Of a stretch of DNA of 64,000 nucleotides, positions 49,716 to 62,554 are shown one piece after another. Source of the stretch: Undaria pinnatifida (taxonomy: Eukaryota > Sar > Phaeophyceae > Laminariales > Alariaceae); contig JABAKD010000026.1 of the NCBI GenBank assembly GCA_012845835.1, positions 4,479,699-4,543,698 on the forward strand, read 5' to 3'. Each line of letters begins with the position of its first letter. Position 1 is the first letter of the stretch. The notes under the pieces are model-generated. The model did no database searches. It saw nothing but the letters and a program-made list of their open reading frames with translations, and was not told where the DNA came from. A program made the position numbers and the translations under genes.

Positions 49716-50226
49716 AGCTATTCCTGGGCAGGGTTGCCAATAGGAGGAGGCGGAGGAAAGGGGAGGTTATGCCCGCAGCTGCTTGCTGGGGAAGGGGTTC
49801 TCGAAATGTAACGGGTGTACCTGGTATGCCCGGAGCGGTTTGCCGGGGACGGGGCCCCGCAATCTCACCACCTGGTTCTATTTAAATACTGGGTATCAAT
49901 ACAGTCGTACCTGGGCGTGAAAAAAAGGGACTCTTGCAAGGGTGTGAATATAAGGGATATTTCAAGACGGGCCGAAGCGGGGCGATACAGGTGAATTTGA
50001 AGCATTAAACATGTTTTCGTATGAATTTGGGGGGGGGGACTGCCAAAAAAAAATCCGGGGGTGGCCAGGGGATGCCTGGATACCATCCCCGGGGTACTAA
50101 CTTTTCCAACATTTTATTTTCCATGAGGTGTATTTTTCGTTTTCGTTAAGCTAGCGTCACCAGCTGCACGCGCCACCACAACGTGCGCCAACGACAGGGT
50201 CACCAGCTGCAGGTAGCGTTTCCACA

Positions 50227-50437
50227 CGCCCGAGACTTGCTTTCGGGAGCACGAAAAACGGCGGCAGCTTCGTTCAGTGCGCCTTGGTCAAGTTTGACCT
50301 TGGTACAGTACTGCCGCCGAGAAATTAGCCGCCCGAGACTTGCTTTCGGGAGCACGAAAAACGGCGGCAGCTTCGTTCAGTGCGCCTTGGTCAAGTTTGA
50401 CCTTGGTACAGTACTACTGCAAAAAAAAATTAGCCGA
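50227..50437 (+). repeat. Tandem duplication, about 105 bp x2
   Basis: CCCGAGACTTGCTTTCGGGA through CCTTGGTACAGTACT occurs twice almost unchanged; each copy contains CTTGGTCAAGTTTGACCTTG. Confidence 0.96.
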
Positions 50438-53417
50438 TAACTCGCCCCCTCTGATTTTCGTTCAGATTGTTGCGGGATTTTCTCGCGGGCACTCCTAGAA
50501 ACTGGCATCTCAAATACAAAACGGAAATGTCTATGTCTTCAACCGGCAATTCTTGCGCGGGAGCTCTGTTTGCTGGATGGTAGGGTGCCGCGAGGGAGGG
50601 TGTGTTTTTGCATTTTCGGAAAAAAAACGGATGTAGGAGGTCAGTGAGATTCACACAAGAATCCGATGTAAAAGCGGGGTTGAAAAAACAGTCCGTCCAA
50701 CACAAGTTACACCGCCAACAAACATCCAAAAGCCCCGGATAATCACGCGCCCAAACTACCTGCTAGTCCGTATATCCCGCTAGGTTTCGCGGTGCGGAGC
50801 GGCGTAGACAAGAGATGTATCATATGCCAGAGGAAGGGTTAGGGTTAGGATCGCGTGTATCATATATACCAAAGCTTACGGGGAAGAGCCATGTGTCACG
50901 TATGCGACAGACATCAGCAGCAGTTGCAGCAGCTGTAGCAGTTGCAGCAGTTGACCCGGCATGGCTAGGGTTGAGGTTCCGGCTCCGGTTGATAGCCGTC
51001 ATGTGCCGAAGCCGTAAAGGATGAAAATAAAAATCCTTACATCCATCAGGAAAAACATCCCAGTCTCTTGACAAAACCGTACCTCACAGAAAGCGCATCA
51101 ATTCATGCGGGCACCAAACACAGAATCGTGCCTGCGCCGAAAACGAATCCTCGGCTGGCAGGGATCTCCCCCCTCCAAGCCCTTTCCCAGCAGAGGGTTG
51201 CCTTAGGCGCTCGTACATGCCTTACGTGACTTGCTTGGGGTGTCTTTAAAAAACCCTACCACGTTATTTTGAGTTGGTCCCACCAGCACCCTTCCATCGC
51301 ACTCCCACCAACACACACCTCCCGCTAACTGATTTCAAGCGGTAGCGAGCCACCAAGTTTCGGCCCACCAGGACCTTGCCAACGCACGACCACCAGCACA
51401 CACCCGTTAACAGAATTGCAGCGGTAGCGAGCAATCAAGTTTAGGTCCACCAGCACTCTGGTGTTGTGCTATCCAACATGCTATTTTCCTATTGCTGTGC
51501 GGTGTATTTGGTGTGCTTTGAAGTCTCGATATGTGCTGGCTGCTCTTTGCTGCTCTCGTGTGAGTGTTTTGTATTGCTGTGTGCTCTGTGCGCGGTGTGG
51601 TGTGTGCTCTGTAGTCTCGACATATGCTGCGTGTTTCTTGCTGCACTCGCTGTGCAGGGCACCTGTGTTGCTCTACCCACAAAACGAAAAATGATATACA
51701 ACCTATAACGCCAAATGTTCTTGAAACCGGGGTTGTCTAAAACAGCCCCGCACTGGGCCATTGAGCGTTATGTGCTCCTTCTGTGCTCTTTCACAGGCGC
51801 CGAGCTTCCCACTGAAGCCTTCCAATGACACACCATGCCCGTAGGTACCCCACCAAGTCATGGTATACTCTGATCTCTCGTTGGTATGGCCTTTGTCTAT
51901 GTCAGAAGTGAAGAAGTCCAGTGCGCCGCGACCATGTACCGTGTATCGCTTGCGCAGTTGCTACGCATGTTCCCAGCAGTCGCGCCGCCAGTTTAGGCAT
52001 TTTTCACGGTCATTGTCGCGGTGGTAAATGTTGATGAAATCGCCTAAGATTCGCCGTGTGCTCGTGTATATAGGCATATCATATAGGGAAGGTATTCCGG
52101 GGTGGTGTATTTCTGATTCATGCCACCGAAGCCGCAACCGCTGGAGACGTGCGCCTCAAAAAACAACCAAATGTGGACAAAAAACACTGCGTTGTCGGGT
52201 AGTAGCGCTAGATCACAGTTTCCCCCCCAATAAAAATTACACGTACTGCGTAAGGGAACTGATCATCGCCACAAGCAGTAAAAATATACCTTGGCCACAG
52301 TATGAGAAAGAGAAAACCCAACGACCTGGAACCACATTTTCAAACTTCAGCGACACTGTCGCGGTGCTTACACGTCACCAACTGCTGCCGCTTTGCCACG
52401 CTGTAGTACTGTAGTGAGAGCACCTAAGATCCCATCGTAGGGTGGTGCGATTTCCGATTAGCTGTTACGCCGGAGTTATGGTAGAACGGCAGAATATCAT
52501 GCACAAATATTACAGTGGTAGAGGTAGTTCCAGATTTGTACTTCGGCATAGTTTGGCCCCATTTTTTTTGGGGGGGGGCAGAGCAACACAGGCGAGGGTG
52601 TGTTCTGTATGCGGTGTGCTTCGCGGTCTGTCGTCCCGATTGTTCATTGCCTCCATATTACCTTGAAACGTATATTTGGACATGGAGCAAAGAAAACTCT
52701 ACTATTCCTTTAAAAAAGTGGTTAATGTATTTCACCCTAACCCCTCCCCCGTCTATTCCCCCTCGTTAAGCCTTTAAGCGCCGCACTCCCAATATGGGGA
52801 CAAAACACTCAAAATTAGAATAGGGTAATTTTAGAACTTGGGAAAGGTTAATAGATTTACAATTTACAATGGAAACCCCGTTTCTCATGAAAATTGAAAA
52901 TCAGCCATCTTTTCTTAGCTTTGGTCCAACGGGTGTCCCCTCAAGTACCTGCGATACTACTCCCTCCTCCTCGTATTGTTTCTTCTCGACAGCGTCTGTA
53001 TCGAGCCCTCTACATCGACCATCGCCATGTTTCTCGTCCACTGCACGCAAATTCAAGACGACACACGCTATCATATAGGAAATACCACACCCTCGGCTCG
53101 GAACCACATGCATACTGCTAACTTGCAAGTTGCCCGTTCAATGTGGTCACAAACTACGAGCCAGAGATACATAAACCTTGCAAACACAGCAAACGTTACT
53201 TGGCCATGCGACGCCAACCGCGAAGGACACGAGGGCAAAACAAAACATACGCAAAAAAAGCCAGCACACCAGACTATTCAAGAAAATAAGAGAAAAAAAC
53301 AAGAAGAACAACCAGAAGGGCGAAAAAAAAACATTGGAAAAGAAGATGGAAACAGGACGGCACGAGAATAGTGAAAACAAAGCAAAACAGCCAGCCAGCA
53401 CCCTTTTAGGGTCCATG

Positions 53418-53447
53418 TTTAACCCTAACCCTAACCCTAACCCTAGC
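53418..53447 (-). repeat. Interstitial telomere-type repeat (CCCTAA)n
   Basis: Four consecutive CCCTAA units within AACCCTAACC. Other TTAGGG pairs lie at 50836, 62760 and 63430. Confidence 0.93.
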
Positions 53448-54229
53448 AAAAAAAACGAGGAGTGTGCTCTTCATGGGTGCGTATAGCGTGCGATAGATAG
53501 TCCATGCTACACGCACGCTTGTCAGGCAACTCCTCGGATTGATTGTACAGTACATCGGAACGTCAACTAAACCCCTCCTAAGCCAGCAGCCAGCAGCCCA
53601 GTAGCCCGCGTTGCTTCGAACGGTCGATGCTGTAGTAATCATCACATTATATAAAATAATTATAAACACGTCGGCTGTGAGCTCGATAAGTTTAGGGTCG
53701 ATCGATACTCATCTTTGCAAGCTGCGTGATACACCTGCCGCTCGTCCTGCGGATCTTGATAGGGTGGACATGAACACACACAAATTTGCTTTTATTCGTC
53801 CATTTTTTCGTCTCAAGTCCCAAAAGGGCACCATTTTCGCCGTTACTTCTTGTACTGCACTTGTACACCAGGTATAAGGGGTATGCCGGATAAATACTGC
53901 ATACTATTACTTCCAAGCTGTGCATACGATGTGGCCTGTGGTATGCATACAGCCCCGTATCACGCGTACATCATACAAGGTACTCCCTCAAAGTGCCTGT
54001 TCTCTTGGGCATAAGGCAGCTACCAAAACGCCGCCACTTATATGCTCCATACTTCACACGTAGCCCCAACAAACTGCTTCTTCGCCAAAGAGAGCCACCG
54101 CAACGCCGTGGTTCAGCTCCTAATCGTAACCCAACATATCGTATACCACGGTGATCTTACGTATCCCCGGTGATACTTACCATGCACGGTGGCCCGTGGT
54201 GTGCTCAGTGTGTGCATGGCCATAGTCGA

Positions 54230-54360
54230 ATGTCCGTAGACCCTCGCATCCCTACTATGCCGGAACGGAGCACGTTGGGCTTTCACCAACCAGGCAGACA
54301 TTGCTTGCACCAGCGCGAAGCACCGTGAGGTATTCGGCGAGTCGCATGAAGGGTGAACTA
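54230..54360. repeat. Dispersed repeat H copy
   Basis: CTATGCCGGAACGGAGCACG, TTTCACCAACCA...CAGACATTG, GCGCGAAGCAC and GTGAGGT match 59880-59965 in order. Confidence 0.75.
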
Positions 54361-55156
54361 CATCCTTCCAAAAACCGCTCGTAAGACGGACTTCGGCACC
54401 TTGTGCCTACTTTCTTGCTCATGGATGACAGCGCCAATAAGTTATACTCTGTTTTCTGGTGTAACCACTCCAAAGACAGCAATGGGTATTACTATGTAAC
54501 TGCCTTGTGGGTGCCTTACCATATTCACAAGTACGTGATGCGACCATTCCCCTTGTGCTGAGTTGGGATTCTCCACCCCGCACAATATGATCTACTCGAT
54601 AAGCATCATGGTGACCGCCCAAAAAACAAAAACGGTACCATGGTTGTCTAGCTCACGCAGTGAATGGCATGTTTTACGGCATCGTTGCCAACCAACGCCG
54701 ACCCCAATATACACACAATGTTTTACAGCGCCGATGCCAACCGAGGCTAACTATTATACCAAGGTGTATATATTTTACGGGGGAAATCTAGGGGTGCGGG
54801 GGTTCTTCCGAGTTGTACGGTACGTCTCCCGAAAATTGCCTTCTCGCCAAAGGGAAGCCACCAAAACACTGTGCTTTAGCTCCCACCAACAAACGCCAAA
54901 CTACCGTATCTCCAAAGGGAGCCACCAATAGCTCCCATCAACACACGGCTCCCGATAACTGCCTTGTCGCCTAAGCTCCCCACCAACACACGACATGACC
55001 CAACAAAGAGTGCACTATGAGACGCGCGTGGGGCCTTCGACGCGCTCTGATAGACGCGGACCACGAGAAACAGGAGTCGTTGTAGCCGCCCTTTGTGTTG
55101 CTATTGCACACATATCGTAGTTACTCGTAAAATAGAAGACGCGCTACCATACAACC

Positions 55157-55455
55157 GGTCGCCCCGGGTGTGGTGGCGTATCAGGTCATCCTCGAGCCTG
55201 GTATAGGTCAGATTCGTGAGTTTGAGCCCCGCCGAGTACATACTCGTATAAATTCGTTGGGACTTTTTCTTGTGCACAAATTGGCTTGCGGAAAGCGCGA
55301 GAGCATGAGTTCGCAACACTCGATGAAAAATCGACGAGCAGTGGGAGTGCTGAACCCTATGCGAAATACAAATTGAAGGCAAGAACAGGGGGGGAGAAGA
55401 GACGACACCTGTGACCACGGCTTGTCCAGAAGCTGAAGAGTGGAAGTGTGAAAAA
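55157..55455 (+). repeat. tRNA-derived SINE-like element, family B, copy 3
   Basis: CCGGTCGCCCCGGGTGTGGT, GAGTTTGAGCCCCGCCGAG (B-box-like), GTTCGCAACACTCGATGAAA and ACCACGGCTTGTCCAGAAGC, then a poly-A tail (AAAAAAAAAA at 55452). Confidence 0.87.
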
Positions 55456-55469
55456 AAAAAGGGTAGCCG

Positions 55470-55730
55470 GGCGCCCCGGTGGTCTAGTGGTTAACCTCGA
55501 ACACTAAGGTTGGAGTCAGTGGTTCAAATCTCGGTTTTCTAGAGACATCAACTGCCGAGAGCGCTTTATTGCGTGGGTAAAAGCACAATTCGACGCGAGT
55601 TGACGAGGAAAGAACGTGCTGAATTCTTCTCGCGGTAAAAATTAAGGCGCGTATTGTAGTGGGGAGGGAGGGGGAGAGCCTGCTTAACGACCCCGGGTCT
55701 GGGTTACGTCTAGAGAGGGAGAAGGAGAAA
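55470..55730 (+). repeat. tRNA-derived SINE-like element, family C, best copy
   Basis: Head GCCCCGGTGGTCTAGTGGTT (A-box TGGTCTAGTGG), GTGGTTCAAATCTCGG (B-box), then CTGCCGAGAGCGC, CAATTCGACGCGAG and AAGGCGCGTATTG. It directly follows the poly-A end of the family B copy. Confidence 0.82.
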
Positions 55731-58600
55731 CATCAAGTGCGAAAATAATAGATGGGATCAGCAACAAAAAATGAAATGTTCATCTTCCTATCCTTATCTT
55801 GGGTATAACCATAAAAGTATAAACTACCACACCACGTTGTGCCATTTTCTTGATTTTCGTCGTGCCGTCCTGTTTCCCCTCTTTGTTTCCGATCGTTTTT
55901 CCTCCTCGTTTCTTCTCTTTCTCATATTGTTTTCTTTTTTTCTTTCTTCCTTTTCTTTGCGTAGTCTGATGTGCTAGCTTACATCATTTTTTTGCCCGCG
56001 TGTTTATTGCGGTTCATTGCATGGCCAAATCACCTCGCTGTGTTTGCAATATATCTCTCGGTCTCGTAGTTTGTGACGACAGCATGACAGACCTCGTCTC
56101 TCTAGGAGGCATCGGCACGGACACCTGACAATAGTGCTGGATGTAGATGACGGCAAATATCAGTTTAATGTGGAGAACACACACTGGTAGTGTGTGACCA
56201 CAGAGCTCGTCTCTCCCTGCTTCATGATAGGAGGCATCGGCACGGACACTGCTAGTGCTGTGTGTTGAAACTCCATACTCGTCGTTTTCGTTGGGTCAGT
56301 ACTGGGCGTCGCACCACCAGAAAAAATAGGTAACGCCGTAACTATTCATGCGTATCCCATGATCCTTCTCGAGAAATGCACACGATAGGAAACGCACGAC
56401 CGACGTATCACGCACCTTCATGCAAAGTTAAAAGTTAAACTTCCACATATCGGACAGATCTGGACCATAGATCATCTAGATAAACTATTGATAGATCATC
56501 TAGACGTTATGATATGTGATAAATACGGGATTTGTGTATTAATAGGACATATCCAACCCAGGAAACATGAGCTAGATCATTCAGATCTTCCGGCTCTGCC
56601 CCGGCAGCGTGATCTATGGGCCGTGCAGATCATACAGACCAGGGGTCTGTTTTCCCTGAAAGACACAGATCCTCAACAGGGATCTATATCATGTGGCCGC
56701 TGGGTGCCAAGTTTAATGTCTGGCACCTGGTACCTGGTACCCTGGTATACGTACCTGGTATGTGATAACTACTAACTACTGTGCTGTGCCGATCGATCGG
56801 GAGAGCTCACAGCTGAAGTTTATTTCGTTGATGTGTGAGGGAATGGGTAGAACAGCAGCACGTACTTATTATGTACAATAGTACAGCAGCAGTCTAGTCA
56901 GAAAAACTCGACAACGGGCTAGTCTCGTAGGAGCAGCTGAACAACGGGCTAAAGAAGAGGTCTAAATGACTGACGGCAACCGCAACGGCATAAACGCATA
57001 AACGGGGTAAACGGGCCATCCATCCTTGCCCGCCAGAGAGGTACCTATCGTGCACAAGGCCGTTGCAACTGCTGTAGGGTACCGATGCAGGTTATTCATA
57101 CGCATGTATTGTCAGACGTGTAAACGGAATATGAGTGCGCGTCATAGAGAGAGGTGGGCGAATCCCGATTATCGCATGGTGGACAAGGTGGTACAACAAC
57201 ACCTACCTATGGGCCAAACAGACAGGAGGGCACCCTCTTGGCAAGGGCGGAATGCTTCCCTGCAGGGTGGTGAGAACTGCGAGTTGAAATAGTGTTCCAA
57301 AAGCGAATCGGCGATCAATCCTAGATATTCTAGAGACGATATGCGCTAGAAGTCTCTGTGCAACGCCAACAGCTACACGGGACCAGCAAAGAGCCTGCTT
57401 TCGGATACCTTCGGCACTCACCTTTTCAATTAGGCGTTGTGGAAAGTGTGGGCCTGTCCGGCCGATAATGAAATGCCATCTCACAGACAAGGGTTTCCAC
57501 AACGTTATACGTTGCCATTCAATGTAGGGGTTCGGGGATTTTACGTTGACAAGCGAGAGGGCATATAAGCTAGAAACAGCAGCAACTACGGCCATAGTGG
57601 CGTGGATGATACACCTCAAAGAGCTGTTAGGGCTTCCAAGCTTGTGGAGCGGAATTTTCAAAGTGTTGCGGAAAAGCGGTGGTCTCGAAAAACTTTTTTG
57701 AAATCTGCAAAAACTGCAAACTCTCACGACAACAAGCTCTCACGTCTTGCCCCACAAGCGCCATCCATCATTCGAAGCTTGAGGTCAGAGATTGGAGCTT
57801 TGCTGGCAGTACCGACAACCTTGCGGCACGGAAACGGTAAGATCTTTGTAACCTCCGAGTGTAATGTGCTGTTGTTAGTCAGGGTGGTGCACAGAGTAGC
57901 GCCAACACCATGTCTCGAGTCTGTTAGCTTTGGATACCTCAGCGGATTTTACAACTAAAAGTGTCATGAAGAAAATCAAGGCGCTTTTCTGTCTGACTTT
58001 CTTTCGCTGGAGTTGCGAGCATGAGTATCGTACGATGGGTGGTATCATTTGCTACGTGCCTGCGGTACGCTCCGACGTACCATACAGACAACAGTGCCCG
58101 GAAGCTTTACGCTTCACACAGTAGTATATAGAAACATAGAAGCGCAGCAGCTAGGCAGTATGTCTAATTATCAGTATTTCCGACAGCTGAAGTTTTACCT
58201 TTTTCATACCGTAGGCGTCTGGTGAGCACGAACTCTGCTTCTATAATACACAAGTCAGTCAAGTGCTGCTGTATTCCTGCCTTGCTACCCCCCTGCCTTG
58301 GATGATCTCAGATGATGCCTCATGGTATCGTCACATCGTCACATCGTCGCACACTTACAATTGACGTATTATATAATACAGGTGTGGCCTCCATGCACAT
58401 GCTGTGTTGAGGAGCTCGTCTGCTACTCGGACAATGCTAAAAACACTATAGTATCGTCCGGTACGTGTCAAACACGCGAGACCTGCAGCAGCAACGGCAG
58501 CAACCTTCTGCCCCCGTCCTTTTAATTAGAGTACGAATAGAAGCCTCATAGATTACGTAGAGCGAAGCGAACGTCACAACATCGCAACATCGTCCGCGCC
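55731..58600. other. Upstream intergenic of the INTS6-like gene; no gene recognised
   Basis: Contains a dispersed GATCTA-rich repeat at 56460-56705 and ACCTGGTACCTGG words near 56725. The pair of opposing open frames at 57026-57960 has no recognisable domain and is left uncalled. Confidence 0.45.
56460..56705 (+). repeat. Dispersed repeat E copy
   Basis: GATCATCTAGA, TCCAACCCAGGAAAC, TGATCTATGGGCC and GGGATCTATATCATG, collinear with 3840-4090. Confidence 0.65.
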
Positions 58601-58799
58601 GTGTTTTCTATCGCGCTCGCAGCCTCACGAAGCACCGCACGTATCCATCAATCTCAATCTATCATTCGAAGCACAACACTTATCCATCAATCTCATTCGA
58701 GCATTCGCAGTAACCGGCGAGGACACCTCTGCAACAGCACCCCGAGGACTACCGCGGTACTACATTCGCGAGTACAGCACTGCCGCCGTACCGTCATTG

Positions 58800-59211
58800 C
58801 CTGCGGAGAAAACGGCGGCGGGAGCGGCGGCAGCAGCGGGAGCGGCGGCAGCAGCGGGAGCGGCGGCGGCAGCAGGAGTGGCAGAAGCAGCAGCAGCAGC
58901 AGCAGCTCAGCAACAGCAAGCAAGCTTTACAAAGCGGACGGAGCTTTCCCGCAACAGCAAGAAACGCTAAACGGCAGCAACACGACAGGCGGCAGCAGCA
59001 GCAGCAGCTCAGCAGCCGCAGACAAGCTTTACACAGCGGGCGGGCCTTTACCGTATCAGCAAGAAACGCTAAACGGCACTAACAGCAGGACTGGCAGCAG
59101 AAGTAGCAGCATCAGCAAGAATAGCAAGAGCACGAGCTGCAGCTCAGAAGCAGCAAACGATATTTCTGTACCGTACGGACCTAATTTCCATAACAGCAAG
59201 CAACGCCAAAC
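58800..59211 (+). repeat. AGC-rich tandem leader before the INTS6-like start
   Basis: GCGGCAGCAGCGGGA units, then about 102-bp units sharing CAAGCTTTACA, CAGCAAGAAACGCTAAACGG (58951 and 59054). A third partial unit, CAGCAAGCAACGCCAAACAT, runs into the ATG at 59212. Probably 5' leader. The long Ser/Gly-rich frame through it is out of frame with the gene. Confidence 0.7.
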
Positions 59212-62200
59212 ATGTCACAGCAACACCAACACCAAGCCAACATGGTCGTGGCGTTCGTGATCGATACGAGCGAGTCCATGGAAACCAAAACGTCGGATGG
59301 CCGCTCTTTGCTGGACCACGCCAAGGACATCATAGGGCAGATGACGGTCAAGACCAGGCAAACCCCCGCCCACCACGTGCTCGTGACGAACTGCCTCCTC
59401 CTCACGACGGAGGATTGGCCTGGCAACGTTAAGACGTCGTGGGCGGACTGGGGGGACAAGCCGGACAAGAGAATGGCCAGGTAAGCAGAGGGAGGTGGAG
59501 GGGGCAGGGGAGGGAGGTGTTGTCGTTGTCATTCATGGTGTCATGCATGGACGCGTGCTACGATACTACGGTAGAGGTAGCACTTCTCGTCTGGAATGTT
59601 TTCTGAATGACGTGAATGACGAGGCTGCTTGACCCAAAATCGTCGCAATACTATAGGTCATTTCGTTTGCGTTATTCTCGTTTTATACCTAGGCCATGGG
59701 ATTTTTCATCCGGGAAGAGGTTTTAGTTTCCTCCAAATTAGTGTTTGGGAGACGTCATGAGCCCCCAAATTGATGGAACCTCAGAAAAAATAACAATGGT
59801 TGGTGCACCTCCCATCGTAGCACTTGTCCATGGTCTGTCACCTGTCACCTGTCAGACCACAGACCCCCACACCCCTACAATGCTGTGCCGGAGCACGTCG
59901 GGTTTTCACCGACCAATCAGACATTGCGTGCGCTAAGCGCGAAGCACAGCAGTGAGGTGTCCAGCGAGTCGTACTTCGAAATATGAGAGTTCAGGGAAGG
60001 GGGGGATACTCCTTTGTTGCCTGCCTTCTCATTTCACCATTGGCTATGCATATTTTTCGAAACGGAGCACCGTTGCTACGTGTATTAGAGACACCTGCGG
60101 GTCGCTTCGATAGCGCAAGAAGAAAGATAGGGCGGTGTTCAAACTGGAACCTGTTTTTTCGACCTCCCAGATGCGAAGGGGCAGGGTTGGCACAGCGCGC
60201 CGGACCGCCAGCCTGGAATTTGATTTTGTATGTTTAATTTGAATATTTGAATTTATGAATTTTTGGCTGTTTTTTTCGCTTATTTTGTTCACGTCCACGC
60301 GTCCTTATGATTCCACGGACGCCCTCGAAAGGAAAACACATGTTTTTGCCGTACGTTATTGTTGTACAGGTTTCACGAGCAGCTGAAGAAGCTGAAGCCC
60401 AGCGGACAGAACCCCGCAGCCCCGGCTATTGGAAAAGCGTTTCACATGCTCGGGCAGCACCGCCTAAGGACAGGGGTGGACACCTGGTGAGACCAGGGTG
60501 ACGCTATTTAATGAGAAACGGCACTTTCTTTCAAATTATTTTTGTTGCGCTATGTATCGTACCACAGCTATGCTCCCATCTTCATAAGTGATCACTGACA
60601 TCGCCGCCAATGGTAATGGTAATGCTAATGGTAGTGGTAACAGCAGACGCAATTGTTATGGCATTGCCCTGGGGCCTAACAAGGCATAGTGTACAGTAGG
60701 ATGCGGATACGGTATAACAAGGGTTTCATATTCCTTTAAAGGCAGTTGCGTAGGAAAAAGGGGAGGATGCAATTGCTTCACGGACTTGCAGCGCGATTAG
60801 CACTAAGGTATATCCGTGGCTAGAGGGATGAAGATAAGGGCTTCTCCAAGACGAGTGAGTGACCATCGTGGAACCTGCCTATTATTTAATAGTACTAATC
60901 CCATTAATAGTACAGAGACCTGCAACAGGGTAGCCTGTTCTGTTATCGCGGCCCTACCTTCAAATAGTCAGGCATCTTACTAAACAGTCCTAAAGAGACT
61001 TCCTTGTTTTTTCAAAGGGCTGTTCTCCACCTTCAATCGCAACCGCGCCCCTTACCGTGTATGCCCTTTCATCTCCACCCTCCCCCCCTTTCCCCACACG
61101 CCCCAGGGGCAAGGGCCGTAGCCCCTGGTGCACCGAACCGGGGATGGTCATCCTAATTACTGACGGGAAAAACGCCACAGCAGGCGTTAGCAACACCGGC
61201 GTACCGATTGGCATTGACATGAACGCGCTCGCCGAAGGGGCTAAGGGGGCTATCGGTGCAGAGCTATGCGGCAAGCCGTTCCGGTGGGACCAGCGGCTTT
61301 TCGCGCTCATCCTTGGAAGAGGGGCGGGGGGGGACGGGGGTGGGAGCGGGATCGGCTACGCGATGTCGCCGATGCAGACTATGCTGAAGGTGGGAGGCGA
61401 ATGCAGACGCGTGTTTCCTTCCGTGGCGGCATTTGCGATGGCATGGTGGTGTTGGGGGGTTGGTGTTGATGGTAGTGGTGGTGGGTTTCGACAGGCAACC
61501 CCTACCCCTGGTGATGGCTATCGTTCTAGAGTAATGCGTGCGGTAGTGGCGTGCTTTTGTGTTTGTGTGTCGCCGTTTTTCGGTTTCATTTTAAGCTTGC
61601 GTCCCAAAATACTTCCAAGTAGTTTGCCTCCCAAACGGTGGCTGCAGAGTTCCTTTCACTACAACTTGTACACCAAACACATTACGCAAGTGTGCTTTTT
61701 GACAACAGGAGTGCGGGTGGGTATAAAAAGGGTTAGACCCACTCTCCATACCTTTGCGGCTTCATAGGCGCCAATCTCATTACGCGAAGGAATCAGGAAG
61801 CAATAGTGGTATCAAACACTTCCCTTTTCCAGGCAACTCCCAACCAGGGCTGGAGTTAAATGAATACACGACGTGTAAGAAAATACGTGGAATTGTGGTG
61901 CACTCAAGCTTTATGTTTCCCCATCCGCCGAAGGATAAAACAATATATAAGTAATCGTTGAATTCTCCGACGCCCCCGCCGTCCTCCAATCTCAGAACGA
62001 TCAAGCGCCCTTAAAATTGTGGGGAAAACGTGTCCGTGAAACGATCGCGTGCAACGAACATCCTGTCTTTTTGGGGGGGGGTGTTGTACGTAAACGATCG
62101 CTGCACGACTAAATTTCTGGAGGAAATGTTGAGTGTTTCGTGTTGTTTTTTCTCTTCAGAACACTTGCGAGGAAACGGGCGGATGCGTGATGAGCTGGGA

Positions 62201-62279
62201 TGGGGAAGAGGAAGATCTCATCAAGCGCAAGACTCTCGCCTGGCATGTCGACGTCATCATGGTTAACATTCAGAAGAAG
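59212..62279 (+). CDS. INTS6: Integrator complex subunit 6-like protein, VWA domain, 5' exons; continues off the right edge
   Basis: Subunit of the Integrator complex, which cleaves snRNA and other nascent transcripts at RNA polymerase II. Exons: 59212-59480, 60370-60486, 61107-61389, 62160-62279. All are GT-AG and in frame, and the last donor (GTAATA) shows that the gene continues. The protein begins with VVAFVIDTSESM, a VWA MIDAS (DxSxS) matching the family's N-terminal IDTSASM. It continues with FHEQLKKLKPSGQNP, HRLRTGVDTW, GKGRSPW, MVILITDGKN (second MIDAS Asp), KPFRWDQRLFALIL (an INTS6 hallmark) and MSPM...CEETGG, collinear with animal INTS6. The start could be ATG 59212 or the in-frame ATG 59242; the second gives the length closest to animal homologues. 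The residue where INTS6 usually has the MIDAS threonine lies in QNPAAPAIGKAF and has no Thr. Downstream exons were not found before 64000. The last intron contains a TTAGGG-rich satellite. Confidence 0.87.
59560..59840. repeat. Dispersed repeat F copy
   Basis: TTATACCTAGGCCATGGGAT, TTTTTCATCCGGGA and GGTGCACCTCCCATCGTAGC match 24655-24930. In intron 1 of the INTS6-like gene. Confidence 0.7.
59860..59990. repeat. Dispersed repeat H copy
   Basis: GCTGTGCCGGAGCACGTCGG, TTTCACCGACCAATCAGACA, AAGCGCGAAGCAC and CCAGCGAGTCG match 54230-54360. Confidence 0.75.
61885..61935 (-). repeat. Dispersed repeat D copy, minus strand
   Basis: GTGGTGCACTCAAGCTTTAT, then TTCCCCATCCGCCGAAGGAT; reverse of 3311-3420. 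Confidence 0.65.
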
Positions 62280-62554
62280 GTAATACACATCGTATGTGGC
62301 TTGCAGATCGTGGCTGGGGTCAGTACGGTTGCGGGCGCCCTGAAGCGCCGATATGTGCCAGCCCTTTATACCGGCATTAAAGGCTACTATTGAATAGAAA
62401 GTTCCAGTCGTGCCAAGTGATTTCACGGGCACTATAGAGAGCAGTGGCACTATTCAACCGGCACTTACGGGAGCCCCCCCACTGCTGTGGTGTTTACCTC
62501 CTGGCCCGGGTTTCGGCAAAATGGTTGATGACCCACTTTTACTTTTCCTAAACG

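Larger units (their letters stand above)
49716..55150. other. Intergenic between divergent genes 2 and 3; no gene recognised
   Basis: Contains a tandem 105-bp duplication at 50227-50437, paired about 90-bp units at 51280-51460, TTAGGG words at 50836-50850, a (CCCTAA)n block at 53418-53447 and a copy of a dispersed repeat at 54230-54360. Open frames have no motif support. The promoter of gene 2 should lie just right of 49715, but no element was recognised. Confidence 0.5.

Noticed and set aside
57026-57958. Opposing open frames of 88-174 codons as a candidate gene
   Set aside because: No recognisable domain and no splice-consistent extension; both strands are open, which fits chance in balanced-composition DNA.
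58601-59260. 219-codon Ser/Gly-rich frame before the INTS6-like gene
   Set aside because: Low-complexity AGC repeats, out of frame with the conserved VWA protein; more likely leader.
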